Source of the DNA: Paraspadella gotoi
Lineage: Eukaryota > Chaetognatha
Assembly: GCA_051294375.1 (NCBI GenBank)
Contig: CM119266.1
Span: 11,093,212 to 11,157,211, forward strand
Direction: 5' to 3'
DNA: 64,000 nt
The translations under genes were made by a program, and so were the position numbers. The notes beneath the pieces were generated by a model, which was given only the letters and a program-made list of their open reading frames with translations, had not been told where the DNA came from and made no database searches. Every line of letters starts with the position of its first letter. Within the stretch, counting starts at the first letter, position 1. Of this stretch, positions 1 to 15,375 are shown piece by piece.

Positions 1-930
1 TCTCTCTCGTCCTTGATTTTAATTTTTGATGAAAGAGAAAAAAAAATTCGTCAGTCCTGCGTCGGAACAAGTCATGCAAATTAATACTGGAAGCGACGTT
101 GAAGGAAAAATGTTCCTTTTTTTATTATTTTATGTCTAATTTTTAAATTGTTTTAAAATGCGTTTGAATCGTGGAGAATTGAAATTGAATTTAACAGAAG
201 GCGATTTTTGACGTTTTAGTAGGTCCTTCTGATATCATGTTGTAAGTGCTCATGACAAATAAATATAAAAATAATAACTCGTCTTATCTTTATAGTTTCG
301 ACGTTTTTTTGTTTTGTTTTGGTACAGAATTGGATATTAGTACACAAAGTATTAAGTTAAACTAACGGATTTTCAAGATTCCACAGGAGATTACCGTCTT
401 TTCTCTTAAAGAGTGACTTATTCACATTTTACATTTTTCTCTCAATTCCTTTCTTATTCTATTTACTTCTTTTTTTCTCTCTCTCTCTCTTTCTCTCTCC
501 TTTCTCTCCCAGTCTCTCCAACTTTCGACTTTGGCAGAGAAGGAATCGTTTCCTCCCCCGCATCATCCTTTCCTCGTCCTCTTCCTCTTCCCCCTCGCTC
601 TCCATCTCGCCAACGCTTTGCCGGTGGAATAACTTGATGGCGATAAGATGCCATCAAAAGAAAGGAACTGAATTTTCGGTCTTTTCTTTACTTTCCTCCC
701 TTTTCTCTCGCTTTCCCTTTAATTCATTGGTAGTTGCTGGAGTAGCTTCAAAATTGTTTTTTTATATTTTTTTATTAATAACAAAATCGATATTAACACG
801 ATTGTAAAATAGAAAAACAGCAACGGTATCAATAAACACAATATTTTTTAAAGTTATAAACTAATTCATAAATAAAAAATAACGTTCCAAAACGTTCAAG
901 GATTATATATCAACGCTATCAATAAAAACG
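1..930. other. Unique AT-rich DNA with a pyrimidine-rich stretch
   Basis: No gene is seen. The stretch is AT-rich with many short A and T runs. Positions 413-620 are strongly pyrimidine-rich, with a (CT)n core near 476-510. The open frames there are low-complexity Ser/Leu/Phe and Arg/Glu translations of that tract and are not credible genes. Confidence 0.6.
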
Positions 931-1017
931 NNNNNNNNNNNNNNNNNNNNNNNNNNNNNNNNNNNNNNNNNNNNNNNNNNNNNNNNNNNNNNNNNNNNNN
1001 NNNNNNNNNNNNNNNNN
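931..1017. other. Assembly gap, 87 N
   Basis: Run of N. The sequence immediately right of it begins the first copy of a segment repeated from 2525. Confidence 0.99.
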
Positions 1018-1282
1018 TTTAAAGCCCTCGTCGACAATTGCGTCTAAAAATTCTCCTTTTTAATGATTCATTCCGGAGACCTCCTCACTCGGCACGCCGG
1101 TCGCGATTCGCTCGCCCACGTACTTAACTCACCTTCCCGACAAGTCGTCAAACTCGCCTTTCAAAAAAAAAAAAAAAACTCTTCTCTCAATTCTCTGGTC
1201 GCCTTTGAGTTATTCCCGGCGTCGATACGTTTATGCGTCGTCCACACCGGGGGTCTCTCTCTCTCTTCTCTCTTCTCTCTCT

Positions 1283-1352
<70 letters not shown>

Positions 1353-1703
1353 GCACGCGCATCACTGTCGTCGCCTTTGCCCTCAACGAACGACCTCCCC
1401 GACTCTCGAGAGACTCGCTCGGTTCGCTTTCCTGCTTTATTCCCATTCTCACTGCGCCGACCCCCTCTCTACTCTCGCCCACTCTCTTATACCACTCACC
1501 CGTTGTTCAACCACCTATCCTTCCGCCCGAGTTTACCTTACCACCCTCGTTTTTTTTCCCAGTTCTCCCGAGTTTCTTTCGAAAGCGAGGACTCCTATTC
1601 TTCTAACTCTTTTCTTTCAATTCACGCTTCAATCACCTTTCACCCTTCCATCCCCTCACTCCTTAGCTTACCTTACCTTACTCTCCTTCCTTACTCTGAC
1701 TTA
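1018..1703 (+). repeat. Direct duplication D, copy 1
   Basis: This segment recurs at 2525-3245 in the same orientation. Both begin with the same TTTAAAGCCCTCGTCGACAA start and both run through the same unique landmarks, ending at a TTACTCTGACTTA stretch. Differences are mostly one-base gains or losses. This copy holds the CT tract that is replaced by N in the other copy. It could be a true tandem duplication, but an unmerged assembly overlap is more likely. Confidence 0.85.
1254..1352. repeat. (CT)n microsatellite, interrupted
   Basis: About 100 bases of CT with periodic TTC/CCT interruptions. The Ser/Leu-rich open frames across it are repeat translations. Confidence 0.97.
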
Positions 1704-1815
1704 CACCTCGATATTCTCTCGATTTCCCCATCATTTTTGCATCCTTCCCTCAACAAAAAAAATAAAAAACCGCCTCCGGGCGTCGCAAAGCCGTCACTTT
1801 GCTGTCCATCTCCCA

Positions 1816-1899
<84 letters not shown>
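1816..1899. repeat. (CT)n microsatellite
   Basis: About 84 bases of CT with two short interruptions, between duplication copy 1 and a unique spacer. Confidence 0.97.
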
Positions 1900-1903
<4 letters not shown>

Positions 1904-2221
1904 TCCCCCTCATCATCATCAACCCATCGCGCAAATAGTTCCTCGGCCCTAATCACTTTCTCGGCGCTTCCTTGAACTCGGGACCCGATAGTTTTTTTTT
2001 CTTTTTATTTTCTCTTCTTTTCGTTATTGTCTGAGAAAAAAAAGAAAGAAAAAACTTTCTTTCTGCCCTCGCACCCCCCCCCTCCAAGAAAAAAAAACCC
2101 AACGCGATTTCCCTGGTGTTCCTCGTTTCGTCCGGAAATTTGCCGCAATTTGCAGGCAAAGTCGGGCACGCGTCTTGTCGGGGCTCGAGTGTGAGAGAGA
2201 GAGAGAGAGAGAGAGATGGTA

Positions 2222-2254
<33 letters not shown>

Positions 2255-2524
2255 GAGAGAGCCATCTGTCGAGAGCTAGTAACTCTTTGTAAGCGATATA
2301 ACGGCTGTTGCATGACATCCGGAGTTCAAACGAAAAAAAGACACTTCTCATCTCATCTCTCTTTCTCTTCTGGCTGTCGCGGCCGCTCATTCTCTCTCTC
2401 CAATGTCCTAAGAATGCGCGTCCCGCACGAGAGAGACGGAGAAGACCGACATTCAGTAGGAGAGAGCACGTATCCTAGCGATGTGAATAGAGAGAGAAAG
2501 AAATGACTGGTCTCTCTCTGGACG
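1900..2524. other. Spacer between duplication copies
   Basis: Unique sequence with two adjacent GA tracts at 2193-2216 and 2225-2252. No gene is seen. Short open frames on both strands are dominated by the repeats. Confidence 0.6.
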
Positions 2525-3245
2525 TTTAAAGCCCTCGTCGACAATCGCGTCTAAAAATTCTCCTTTTTAATGATTCATCGGGAGACCTCCTCACCTCGGC
2601 ACGCGGTCGCGATTCGCTCGCCCACGTACTTAACTCACCTTCCCGACCAAGTCGTCAAACTCGCCTTCAAAAAAAAANNNNNNNNNNNNNNNNNNNNNNN
2701 NNNNNNNNNNNNNNNNNNNNNNNNNNNNNNNNNNNNNNNNNNNNNNNNNNNNNNNNNNNNNNNNNNNNNNNNNNNNNNNNNNNNNNNNNNNNNNNNNNNN
2801 NNNNNNNNNNNNNNNNNNNNNNNNNNNNNNNNNNNNNNNNNNNNNNNNNNNNNNNNNNNNNNNNNNNNNNNNNNNNNNNNNNNNNNNNNNNNNNNNNNNN
2901 NNNNNNNNNNNNNNNNNNNNNNNNNNNNNNNNNNNNNNNNNNNNNTCGAGAGACTCGCTCGGTTTCGCTTTCCTGCTTTATTCCCATTCTCACTGCCCGA
3001 CCCCCTCTCTACTCTCGCCCACTCTCTTATACCACTCACCCGTTTTCAACCACCTATCCTTCCGCCCGAGTTTACCTTACCACCCTCGGTTTTTTTTTCC
3101 CAGTTCCTCCCGAGTTTCTTTCGAAAGCGAGGACTCCCTCATTCTTCTAACTCTTTTCTTCAATCACGCTTCAATCACCTTTCACCCTTCCATCCCCTCA
3201 CTCCTTAGCTTACCTTACCTTACTCTCCTTCCTTACTCTGACTTA
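2525..3245 (+). repeat. Direct duplication D, copy 2
   Basis: Second copy of the 1018-1703 segment. It is broken by the gap at 2678-2945, which stands where copy 1 has its A run and CT tract (about 230 bases), so the gap estimate is consistent with the same internal sequence. Copy 2 ends at another gap at exactly the shared TTACTCTGACTTA position. Confidence 0.85.
2678..2945. other. Assembly gap, 268 N
   Basis: Lies inside duplication copy 2, directly after an A run, where the CT tract would be expected from copy 1. Confidence 0.99.
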
Positions 3246-4096
3246 NNNNNNNNNNNNNNNNNNNNNNNNNNNNNNNNNNNNNNNNNNNNNNNNNNNNNNN
3301 NNNNNNNNNNNNNNNNNNNNNNNNNNNNNNNNNNNNNNNNNNNNNNNNNNNNNNNNNNNNNNNNNNNNNNNNNNNNNNNNNNNNNNNNNNNNNNNNNNNN
3401 NNNNNNNNNNNNNNNNNNNNNNNNNNNNNNNNNNNNNNNNNNNNNNNNNNNNNNNNNNNNNNNNNNNNNNNNNNNNNNNNNNNNNNNNNNNNNNNNNNNN
3501 NNNNNNNNNNNNNNNNNNNNNNNNNNNNNNNNNNNNNNNNNNNNNNNNNNNNNNNNNNNNNNNNNNNNNNNNNNNNNNNNNNNNNNNNNNNNNNNNNNNN
3601 NNNNNNNNNNNNNNNNNNNNNNNNNNNNNNNNNNNNNNNNNNNNNNNNNNNNNNNNNNNNNNNNNNNNNNNNNNNNNNNNNNNNNNNNNNNNNNNNNNNN
3701 NNNNNNNNNNNNNNNNNNNNNNNNNNNNNNNNNNNNNNNNNNNNNNNNNNNNNNNNNNNNNNNNNNNNNNNNNNNNNNNNNNNNNNNNNNNNNNNNNNNN
3801 NNNNNNNNNNNNNNNNNNNNNNNNNNNNNNNNNNNNNNNNNNNNNNNNNNNNNNNNNNNNNNNNNNNNNNNNNNNNNNNNNNNNNNNNNNNNNNNNNNNN
3901 NNNNNNNNNNNNNNNNNNNNNNNNNNNNNNNNNNNNNNNNNNNNNNNNNNNNNNNNNNNNNNNNNNNNNNNNNNNNNNNNNNNNNNNNNNNNNNNNNNNN
4001 NNNNNNNNNNNNNNNNNNNNNNNNNNNNNNNNNNNNNNNNNNNNNNNNNNNNNNNNNNNNNNNNNNNNNNNNNNNNNNNNNNNNNNNNNNNNNNNN
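3246..4096. other. Assembly gap, 851 N
   Basis: Right flank opens directly into a GA tract, so the gap probably ends in simple repeat. Confidence 0.99.
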
Positions 4097-4171
4097 GAGT
4101 GAGAGAGAGAGAGAGGGAGAGAGAAGAGAGAGAGAGAGAGAGAAGAGAGAGAGTGAGTGAGAGAGAGAGAA
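4097..4171. repeat. (GA)n microsatellite, imperfect
   Basis: GA repeat with occasional GT and extra A interruptions, adjoining the large gap. Confidence 0.95.
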
Positions 4172-4284
4172 GGAATGACTTGGATCCAATTACATCCTAA
4201 CTACTTTTGACTCTTTCTCAAAACTCGTCTCGGATGACGCTTATGGCAAATGGCGGTTGGGGTAGATGAGGGATGTTGTGGAGG

Positions 4285-4326
4285 TGGGAGGGAGGGGCAA
4301 AAAAGGGGGGGTTAGGGGGGCAGGGG
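4285..4326 (+). other. Potential G-quadruplex
   Basis: Six runs of three or more G on the + strand, separated by loops A, A, CAAAAAA, TTA and CA. This fits the G3+N1-7 quadruplex pattern. It lies about 130 bases upstream of the CCAAT-like repeat cluster. Confidence 0.6.
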
Positions 4327-4450
4327 ATTGAGGCATTTACGACGTAGTTTCACTCGTAACTCACTCTTCCCCCTTCCCCTTCTCTCTTCGTCTTCCGGTG
4401 CAGCGATAACCCGACACAGAGAGAGAGCGAGAGAGAGAGAGCAAAAAGCG

Positions 4451-4590
4451 GGTTGATTGGTTTTCGTGCGGGACGCCGATCTAGGGGGGAAAGCTTGCCC
4501 TTGATTGGTTCCGATTTGAGGCGAAACTTTTGATTGGTTCCGATGATAAGTGACAATTTCGATTGGTTTCGTCGATCTGACGTCCGCTTT
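4451..4590. repeat. 29-bp tandem repeat with inverted CCAAT motifs
   Basis: GATTGG (CCAATC on the opposite strand) starts at 4455, 4503, 4532 and 4561. The last three are spaced exactly 29 bases apart and sit in related units starting with TTGATTGGTTCCGAT or a close variant. CCAAT boxes are recognised by NF-Y in animal promoters, so the cluster could be a promoter element on the minus strand. It could equally be a decayed minisatellite. Confidence 0.55.
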
Positions 4591-4906
4591 TGAGGCCAGT
4601 CAGAACAATCCGGGAAAATTTCCAGTGAAGTATTACTTCATGTATTCCTCCACGCTTTACAAGTCTGTAATTCTGACAAAACACAAATTAACAGTTGAGA
4701 AATGTCGCAAAAGGCAACGAAAAATGTTCCGTGTTTCACAAGGGTTTTACTAAATTCAATCCGGTTCCTCCTAATCATTCCAGTTACATCCTTGTTTTGA
4801 CTCTTTTTAGAGAAAAAGAAGTGGAAAAGGTTTAGTCGTTCTCGTTGTCGTCGTCGTCTTCTATCACATTGCAGTTACCGTCACCGCAGTAACCGTGACA
4901 GCCCTT
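4591..4906. other. Unique spacer
   Basis: Mixed-composition sequence with no recognisable gene. The 67-residue open frame at 4550-4753 has no family I recognise. Confidence 0.5.
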
Positions 4907-4918
4907 GCCGCCGCCTCT

Positions 4919-4960
<42 letters not shown>

Positions 4961-4961
4961 T
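4907..4961. repeat. (CCG)n trinucleotide repeat
   Basis: About 55 bases of near-perfect GCC units. In one frame it reads as polyalanine and in another as polyproline. Nothing around it supports an exon. Confidence 0.95.
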
Positions 4962-5463
4962 TCCCCGACTTCACCTCCGTCTTCGCCGTTATTCCTCAAT
5001 CTTTGCCTCACTTTAGAATTTATGGAATTTTTAGTGGCGGCGCTGAAAAATTCACTCCCTCTTTATGTCCCCAACGGTAAAGGTTACCTGCTCACTCCGC
5101 CAGTGGCACAGCCATTTAGGTGTAAAGTGGAAGTAGAGGGTAAAGTGAGGAGGGGGGCGTGATGTGTAGTGGGGTGAAGTCAATTTTTTGCATTGTAATT
5201 TCGAATTTTGATGGGTGAAATATTGAAGACAAAAAACTATAGAAAATGGAGCCATTGCTTGGCAATAGTTAGAAGACAAGATAGCTTGTTTATTAAATGA
5301 ATAAAAAATGTTCATATCGGTTGTACTAATTTCATAAACAGACAAAAAGAAATTAACTAAAAAAGAAAAAAAAACTAAACAAAGACAATGAAAAATAAGC
5401 AAAAACAAGGGAGAGGGGAGAAAGCGAGAAACTCAGAATTGAGCCTGCCCCTCTCTCTCCCCC

Positions 5464-5466
<3 letters not shown>
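4962..5466. other. Unique DNA
   Basis: No gene seen. The sequence is AT-rich from about 5180 on, with several A runs. Confidence 0.5.

Positions 5467-5498
<32 letters not shown>
5467..5498. repeat. (CT)n microsatellite
   Basis: Short perfect CT tract followed by a T run. Confidence 0.95.
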
Positions 5499-5505
<7 letters not shown>

Positions 5506-5672
5506 CCAACGGGCGGACTGCAGATAATATCTCGTTTGGCGAAAAGCCTCCATTACGCTTTTACCCCATACACATTGACGTCTATTTGATATGATTTAAT
5601 GAGGGTGGGAAACGGCGTTAGCGGGAATAAGAAGAATGGAGAATGTTTATTTCCCCCGCTAGCCGAAGGACG

Positions 5673-5720
5673 ACGAGGAAGAGGCCGACGACGACGACGA
5701 CGATGACGACGACGACGACG
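5673..5720. repeat. (GAC)n trinucleotide repeat
   Basis: GACGAC units with one GAT interruption. One of many GAC/GTC triplet tracts in the window. Confidence 0.93.
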
Positions 5721-6444
5721 AACTTACCCTCCCCTCCTCCATCCTTTCCTTCCTTTTCTCACTTTCCTGCCGCTGGAAAATAAAAAGGGAAGGATTTTCT
5801 TACCCGCGACGCATATTGCGGTTAACCGATCCAATTTAGCCTGACCGTTTTTATCGAGGTAAACAACGCGGAGGTGCCTTATTTATTTTCCCGTCCTGGA
5901 ATTACAAACGAAGGCCCACGGACCGATCGTACATTGTGAGCGGTCCAAGGAAATATATATAGTTGTGCGCGGAGTTGCGAGAGATAGTGAGGGGAGAGTG
6001 AGGGAGGGAGGGAGGAAGAGAGGAAGAGAAAGAGAGGAGTAATGGAGAAATATAGAAACAAAGAGAAAGTTAAAAAGTGAGAAAGAAAGAAAGAAAGAGA
6101 GGGAGAGGAGAGAGAGAAAGAAGAGAGTTTGTCAAATAAGTACGATTATTTTTAAAACGTATTAGACGCTTCCTTTTCTCAGCATTTATTCAAATGACTT
6201 CTTTGTGCATTGTTTTATAAGGACGTCTGGTTTTGATGGAGAGAGAGAGGGACAGAGAGAGAGACTCCCCTTAAATGTCGCCTCAGCATCACCAGCAGGA
6301 CTTTTAACTGCTGCTCTCGTTGAGAACGCCAAAGAAGAGTTTTTGTCACGAGATTAAAATTTGATTTTGTTTCCAAATTTAAAGAAATAAACGCATCATG
6401 TTATAAAGAGAACGCGGATAGGGAAAGAGGCCGATGCACGCCGT
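5721..6444. other. Unique DNA, purine-rich in part
   Basis: No gene seen. Positions 5980-6125 are strongly purine-rich on the + strand (GAGAGGAAGA-type), and a short GA tract lies at 6239-6265. Confidence 0.5.
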
Positions 6445-6728
6445 NNNNNNNNNNNNNNNNNNNNNNNNNNNNNNNNNNNNNNNNNNNNNNNNNNNNNNNN
6501 NNNNNNNNNNNNNNNNNNNNNNNNNNNNNNNNNNNNNNNNNNNNNNNNNNNNNNNNNNNNNNNNNNNNNNNNNNNNNNNNNNNNNNNNNNNNNNNNNNNN
6601 NNNNNNNNNNNNNNNNNNNNNNNNNNNNNNNNNNNNNNNNNNNNNNNNNNNNNNNNNNNNNNNNNNNNNNNNNNNNNNNNNNNNNNNNNNNNNNNNNNNN
6701 NNNNNNNNNNNNNNNNNNNNNNNNNNNN
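6445..6728. other. Assembly gap, 284 N
   Basis: The right flank is a GA/GAAA tract. Confidence 0.99.
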
Positions 6729-7050
6729 AGAGAGAAAGAGAGAAAGAGAGAGAGAGAGGGAGCGAGAAAACTGAGATTTTCTCATGGTTTAGTTCAGAGT
6801 TTTTTTTTTAAAAAAATTCAAGCTACAGTTCGTTAACAACAACAGATTAGACTTTTCTTCACCAAAGTTCACTCCTCCATCAAGATCCCAAAGTGTCTCT
6901 AAATCACTGGAACTTATAACGGGTGAACGCCCATATTGTAAATGTAAGTACAAAGAAGCATTGAAAGAGAATGAGGGGGAGAGAAAGTGCAAAAATGGGG
7001 TGAGAGAGAGAGGGAGGGAGAGAATTTCCATATTTAATTTAGCGTTTGTC
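6729..7050. other. Island between two gaps
   Basis: Starts in a GA/GAAA tract, then about 290 bases of unique sequence with a GA-rich end. No gene is seen. Confidence 0.5.
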
Positions 7051-7263
7051 NNNNNNNNNNNNNNNNNNNNNNNNNNNNNNNNNNNNNNNNNNNNNNNNNN
7101 NNNNNNNNNNNNNNNNNNNNNNNNNNNNNNNNNNNNNNNNNNNNNNNNNNNNNNNNNNNNNNNNNNNNNNNNNNNNNNNNNNNNNNNNNNNNNNNNNNNN
7201 NNNNNNNNNNNNNNNNNNNNNNNNNNNNNNNNNNNNNNNNNNNNNNNNNNNNNNNNNNNNNNN
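7051..7263. other. Assembly gap, 213 N
   Basis: The right flank again starts in a GA tract. Confidence 0.99.
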
Positions 7264-7793
7264 GAGAAAGAGAGAGAGAGAGAGCGGACTGGCGTTATGG
7301 TCCACTCGGAAAATTTTTTTCTAGTTTCCACGTCTCGCTCTCCCGCTCGTTCGTTCCCTTCCCTATTCTCTCTCTGTCTCTATCTCCCTCCTTCTCTCTT
7401 CCCTTTTCTTCAGCCCCATGTCCCCCCCCCCAGTTCGCTGTAGCTGTTAAATGATTTCGAGTCGAACCGGTTGTCAACTCCAGCAGTCGGCGAATAATTG
7501 AATTCTGTCAGCCAAAGTCTACTTCGTCTTTGATTTGAGACGAGGCACGCGCGAGCGAGCGAGCCAGCGAGCGGACGAGCCGTCGCGTTCCGCTCGCGAG
7601 CCTCTCAAAATGAGAACCGGAATTCCTAATTAGGGAAATTTTTTTTATTTTTGTTATTGTCTTTAAATAACTAAAAAGTCTTATTTTTTTTTGAAAGGAA
7701 AGGAAAAAAAATGATAAAATATTAAATTAAAATTCGCACGGAAATTTTTTTAGACTTTCGTCATGGAGCAGTGACGTCATATATTTTTTCCGT

Positions 7794-7798
<5 letters not shown>

Positions 7799-7892
<94 letters not shown>

Positions 7893-7915
7893 TCTCTCTT
7901 TCTCTCTCTCTCTCT
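7799..7915. repeat. (CT)n microsatellite, very long
   Basis: About 117 bases of nearly uninterrupted CT in the left arm. The mirrored tract at 9370-9525 is heavily interrupted. Confidence 0.98.
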
Positions 7916-8047
7916 ATTTTCGTCGCCTCATGCCCCGCCCCCCATTCCCTTTTTTTTAATGGCGGCCCGGGTCGCAGCTGATTCGTCGACAAAAGCCTTG
8001 AATTTAACAGCCACCACAAATTCTTTCTCTCATCAAGTCACAACCGG

Positions 8048-8099
8048 AGGGGAGGGGTCGAGGGGGGAGGGGGCCTGAGGGAGGGTGAGGGGTTAGGGG
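8048..8099 (+). other. Potential G-quadruplex
   Basis: Many runs of three to six G separated by short loops. The mirror at about 9190-9243 in the right arm is C-rich, as expected for an inverted copy. Confidence 0.55.
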
Positions 8100-8234
8100 T
8101 GAGGAGTGAAGAGGGGAAGGAAGGAGCGAGCGAGCGAGAGAAGTCTGGAAGGGAGAGAGAGAGAGAGGAATGCTGGATGAAAAAAAGAGTTAGTGATTTG
8201 ACCGAGAGAGTGGAAGAGAGAGAATGAATTGAGG

Positions 8235-8381
8235 TCGACCAAAAATGGAAAAAAAAAATGGAAAGAAAGGAAAGAAAAAAAAAGAAAAAAGAAAAAAAGG
8301 AATAAAGAAAGAGAGAAAGAAAGAAAGAAAAAATAAAAAGAGAAATAAAGAAAAAAATAAAAAGCGAGAGAAAAAAAATGA

Positions 8382-8413
<32 letters not shown>

Positions 8414-8440
8414 CAGAAAGAAAGAAAGAAAGAAAGATGG
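8235..8440. repeat. (GAAA)n-rich tract
   Basis: Purine-only block with a clean (GAAA)n core at about 8378-8436. Lys/Arg/Glu open frames over it are spurious. Confidence 0.9.
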
Positions 8441-8598
8441 TTGAATGAAAAGACGGATGATGAGGCGCGAAATCTGGCTCGCGATCAAAATATCACGTCC
8501 TCTTATTCCCTCGATATAAATAGTAATAATTAATTCAAAATGTTCGGCTAAACTATAAATATGAAGAAAAGACTAAGAATAAAACACGAAATATTACT

Positions 8599-8634
8599 TC
8601 TCTCTCTCTGAGAGAGGAGAGGAGAGAGAGAGAG

Positions 8635-8694
<60 letters not shown>
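8599..8694. repeat. Palindrome spacer, CT to GA switch
   Basis: A short CT run (8599-8609) switches directly into GA repeat (8610-8694), forming the axis between the arms. The CT side is about 11 bases and the GA side about 85, so the apex is asymmetric. Confidence 0.9.
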
Positions 8695-8697
<3 letters not shown>

Positions 8698-9936
8698 AAT
8701 ATTTCGTTTTTATTCTTAGTCTTCTCTCATATTTATAGTCAGCCGAACACATTTTGATTAAGTTTACTTATTTAATATCGAGGGAATAAGAGGACGTGAT
8801 ATTTGATCGCGAGCCAGATTTCGCGCTATCATCCGTCTTTTCAATTTCAACCATTCTTTCTTTCTTTCTTTCTCTTTCCTGTCCTTCTTTCTTTCTTTTT
8901 CTTTCTTTCTTTCATTTTTCTCTCGCTTTATTATTTTCTTGTATTTCTCTTTTTATTTTTCTTTCTTTTCTCTCTTTCTTATTTCCTTTTTTCTTTTTTC
9001 CTTTTTTTCTTCTTTCCTTCATTTCATTTTTTTTTCCATTTTTGGTCGACCTCAATTCATTCTCTCTCTTCCAGCTCTCTCGTCAAATACCACGAACTCT
9101 TTTTTTCATCCAGCATTCTCTCTCTCTCTCTCCCTTCCAGACTTCTCTTTCCTCGCTCGCTCCTTCCTCCCCTTTCGTTCACTTCTCACCCTAACCCCTT
9201 CACCCTCCCTCAGGCCCCCTCCCCCCTCGACCCCTCCCCTCCGGTTGTGACTGATGAGAGAAAGATATTATGTGGTGGCTGTTAAATTCAAGGCGTTTTG
9301 TCGACGAATCACGCGACCGGGCCGCCATTAAAAAAAAGGGAATGGGGGCGGGGATTGAGGCGACGAAAATAGAGAGAGAGAGAAGAAGAGAAGAAGAGAG
9401 AGAAAGTAGAGAGAAGGGAAGAGAGCAACGAGAGAGAAGATGGAGGAAGAGAGAGAGAGACTGCGCGAGAGTGAGAGAGAAGCGAGTAAGAGAGAACGAG
9501 AGCAGAGAGAGAGAGCAGCAGAGAAATCAACGGATTAAAAAATATATGACCGTCACTGCCTCCATGACGAAAGTCTTAAAAAAAATTCCGGTGCGAATTT
9601 TAATTTTAATATTTTATCATTTTTTTTTCCTTTCTTTCAAAAAAAAATAAGACTTTTTATTATTTAAAGACAATAACAAAATAAAAAAAATTGCCTAATA
9701 GAATTCCGGTTCTGCATTTTGAGAGGCTTCGCGAGCGGAACGCGACGGCTCGTCCGCTCGCTGGCTCGCTCGCTCGCGCGTGCCTCGTCTCAAATCAAAG
9801 ACGAAGTAGACTTTGGCTGACAGAATTCAATTATTCGCGACTGCTTGGAGCTTGACAACCGGTTCGACTCGAAATCATTTAACAGCTACAAGCGAACTGG
9901 GGGGGGACATTGGGCTGAAGAAAAGGGAAAGAGATC
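8695..9936 (-). repeat. Palindrome, right arm (noisy copy)
   Basis: Reverse-complement copy of 7399-8598 carrying many small insertions and deletions. Homopolymers and simple repeats that are regular in the left arm are broken up here. That pattern is typical of uncorrected single-molecule long reads, so this arm may be an artefact rather than genomic sequence. Confidence 0.9.
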
Positions 9937-9945
9937 CTCTCTCTT

Positions 9946-9970
9946 NNNNNNNNNNNNNNNNNNNNNNNNN
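9946..9970. other. Assembly gap, exactly 25 N
   Basis: Follows the outer end of the palindrome's right arm; CT repeat lies on both sides. Confidence 0.99.

Positions 9971-11612
<1,642 letters not shown>

Positions 11613-11674
<62 letters not shown>
11613..11674. repeat. (GA)n microsatellite
   Basis: Perfect GA of about 60 bases, preceded by an imperfect purine run from 11564. Confidence 0.97.
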
Positions 11675-13052
<1,378 letters not shown>

Positions 13053-13280
13053 TCTTTCGGTGACCCTCAGGATTTTCGGCCTTCGGAGCGAAAATAAAGA
13101 TGAAAATAAGAAGGAAAAAAAAATATGAAAGAGAGAGAGAGAGCGAGAGGAGGAGAGACAATGTTGGGGAAGACCGAGTGAGGAAAGGAAAAATAGAAGA
13201 TTGAAAATTATCAAAACATGAGAGCCGTGGGTTTTTTTTTCGAGGCAAAGACAAACAACGGAAAGACTAAGGGGCAGAGA

Positions 13281-13290
13281 NNNNNNNNNN
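13281..13290. other. Assembly gap, exactly 10 N
   Basis: Ten N between a purine-rich left flank and a CT-rich right flank. Confidence 0.99.
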
Positions 13291-14983
<1,693 letters not shown>

Positions 14984-15105
14984 AAAAGAAATGACAAAAC
15001 AAAAAGAACTTACGACCCTACGGACGGACCCAAAGCCGTTAAACGCCATTTCGCGACGTCTCAAGTCGTACATTTCAGAGGCGACGCTCCCGTCGGCGGG
15101 TAAAA

Positions 15106-15375
15106 NNNNNNNNNNNNNNNNNNNNNNNNNNNNNNNNNNNNNNNNNNNNNNNNNNNNNNNNNNNNNNNNNNNNNNNNNNNNNNNNNNNNNNNNNNNNNNN
15201 NNNNNNNNNNNNNNNNNNNNNNNNNNNNNNNNNNNNNNNNNNNNNNNNNNNNNNNNNNNNNNNNNNNNNNNNNNNNNNNNNNNNNNNNNNNNNNNNNNNN
15301 NNNNNNNNNNNNNNNNNNNNNNNNNNNNNNNNNNNNNNNNNNNNNNNNNNNNNNNNNNNNNNNNNNNNNNNNNNN
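15106..15375. other. Assembly gap, 270 N
   Basis: Both flanks are unique sequence. The 126 bases before it (14980-15105) show no gene. Confidence 0.99.

Larger units (their letters stand above)
7399..8598 (+). repeat. Palindrome, left arm
   Basis: This arm recurs in reverse complement at 8695-9936. Matching landmarks, outside to inside, are a CCCCATGTCCCC stretch, a GCGAGCGAGCGAGCC stretch, the (CT)n tract, a GGGCGGGG/GGCGGCCCGGG block, a G-rich block, a (GAAA)n block and an AAATATTAC apex. The simple repeats in this arm are clean. No credible gene is inside; the Lys/Glu and Ser/Phe open frames are repeat translations. Confidence 0.93.

Noticed and set aside
1063-1952. Open frames of 239-291 residues rich in Ser and Leu
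   Set aside because: They are translations of two CT tracts and their unique neighbours. The overlapping frames are all similar and no domain is visible.
8093-8488. Membrane-like 131-residue minus-strand frame rich in Phe and Ser
   Set aside because: It is the translation of the (GAAA)n block, and the inverted copy breaks it with indels.
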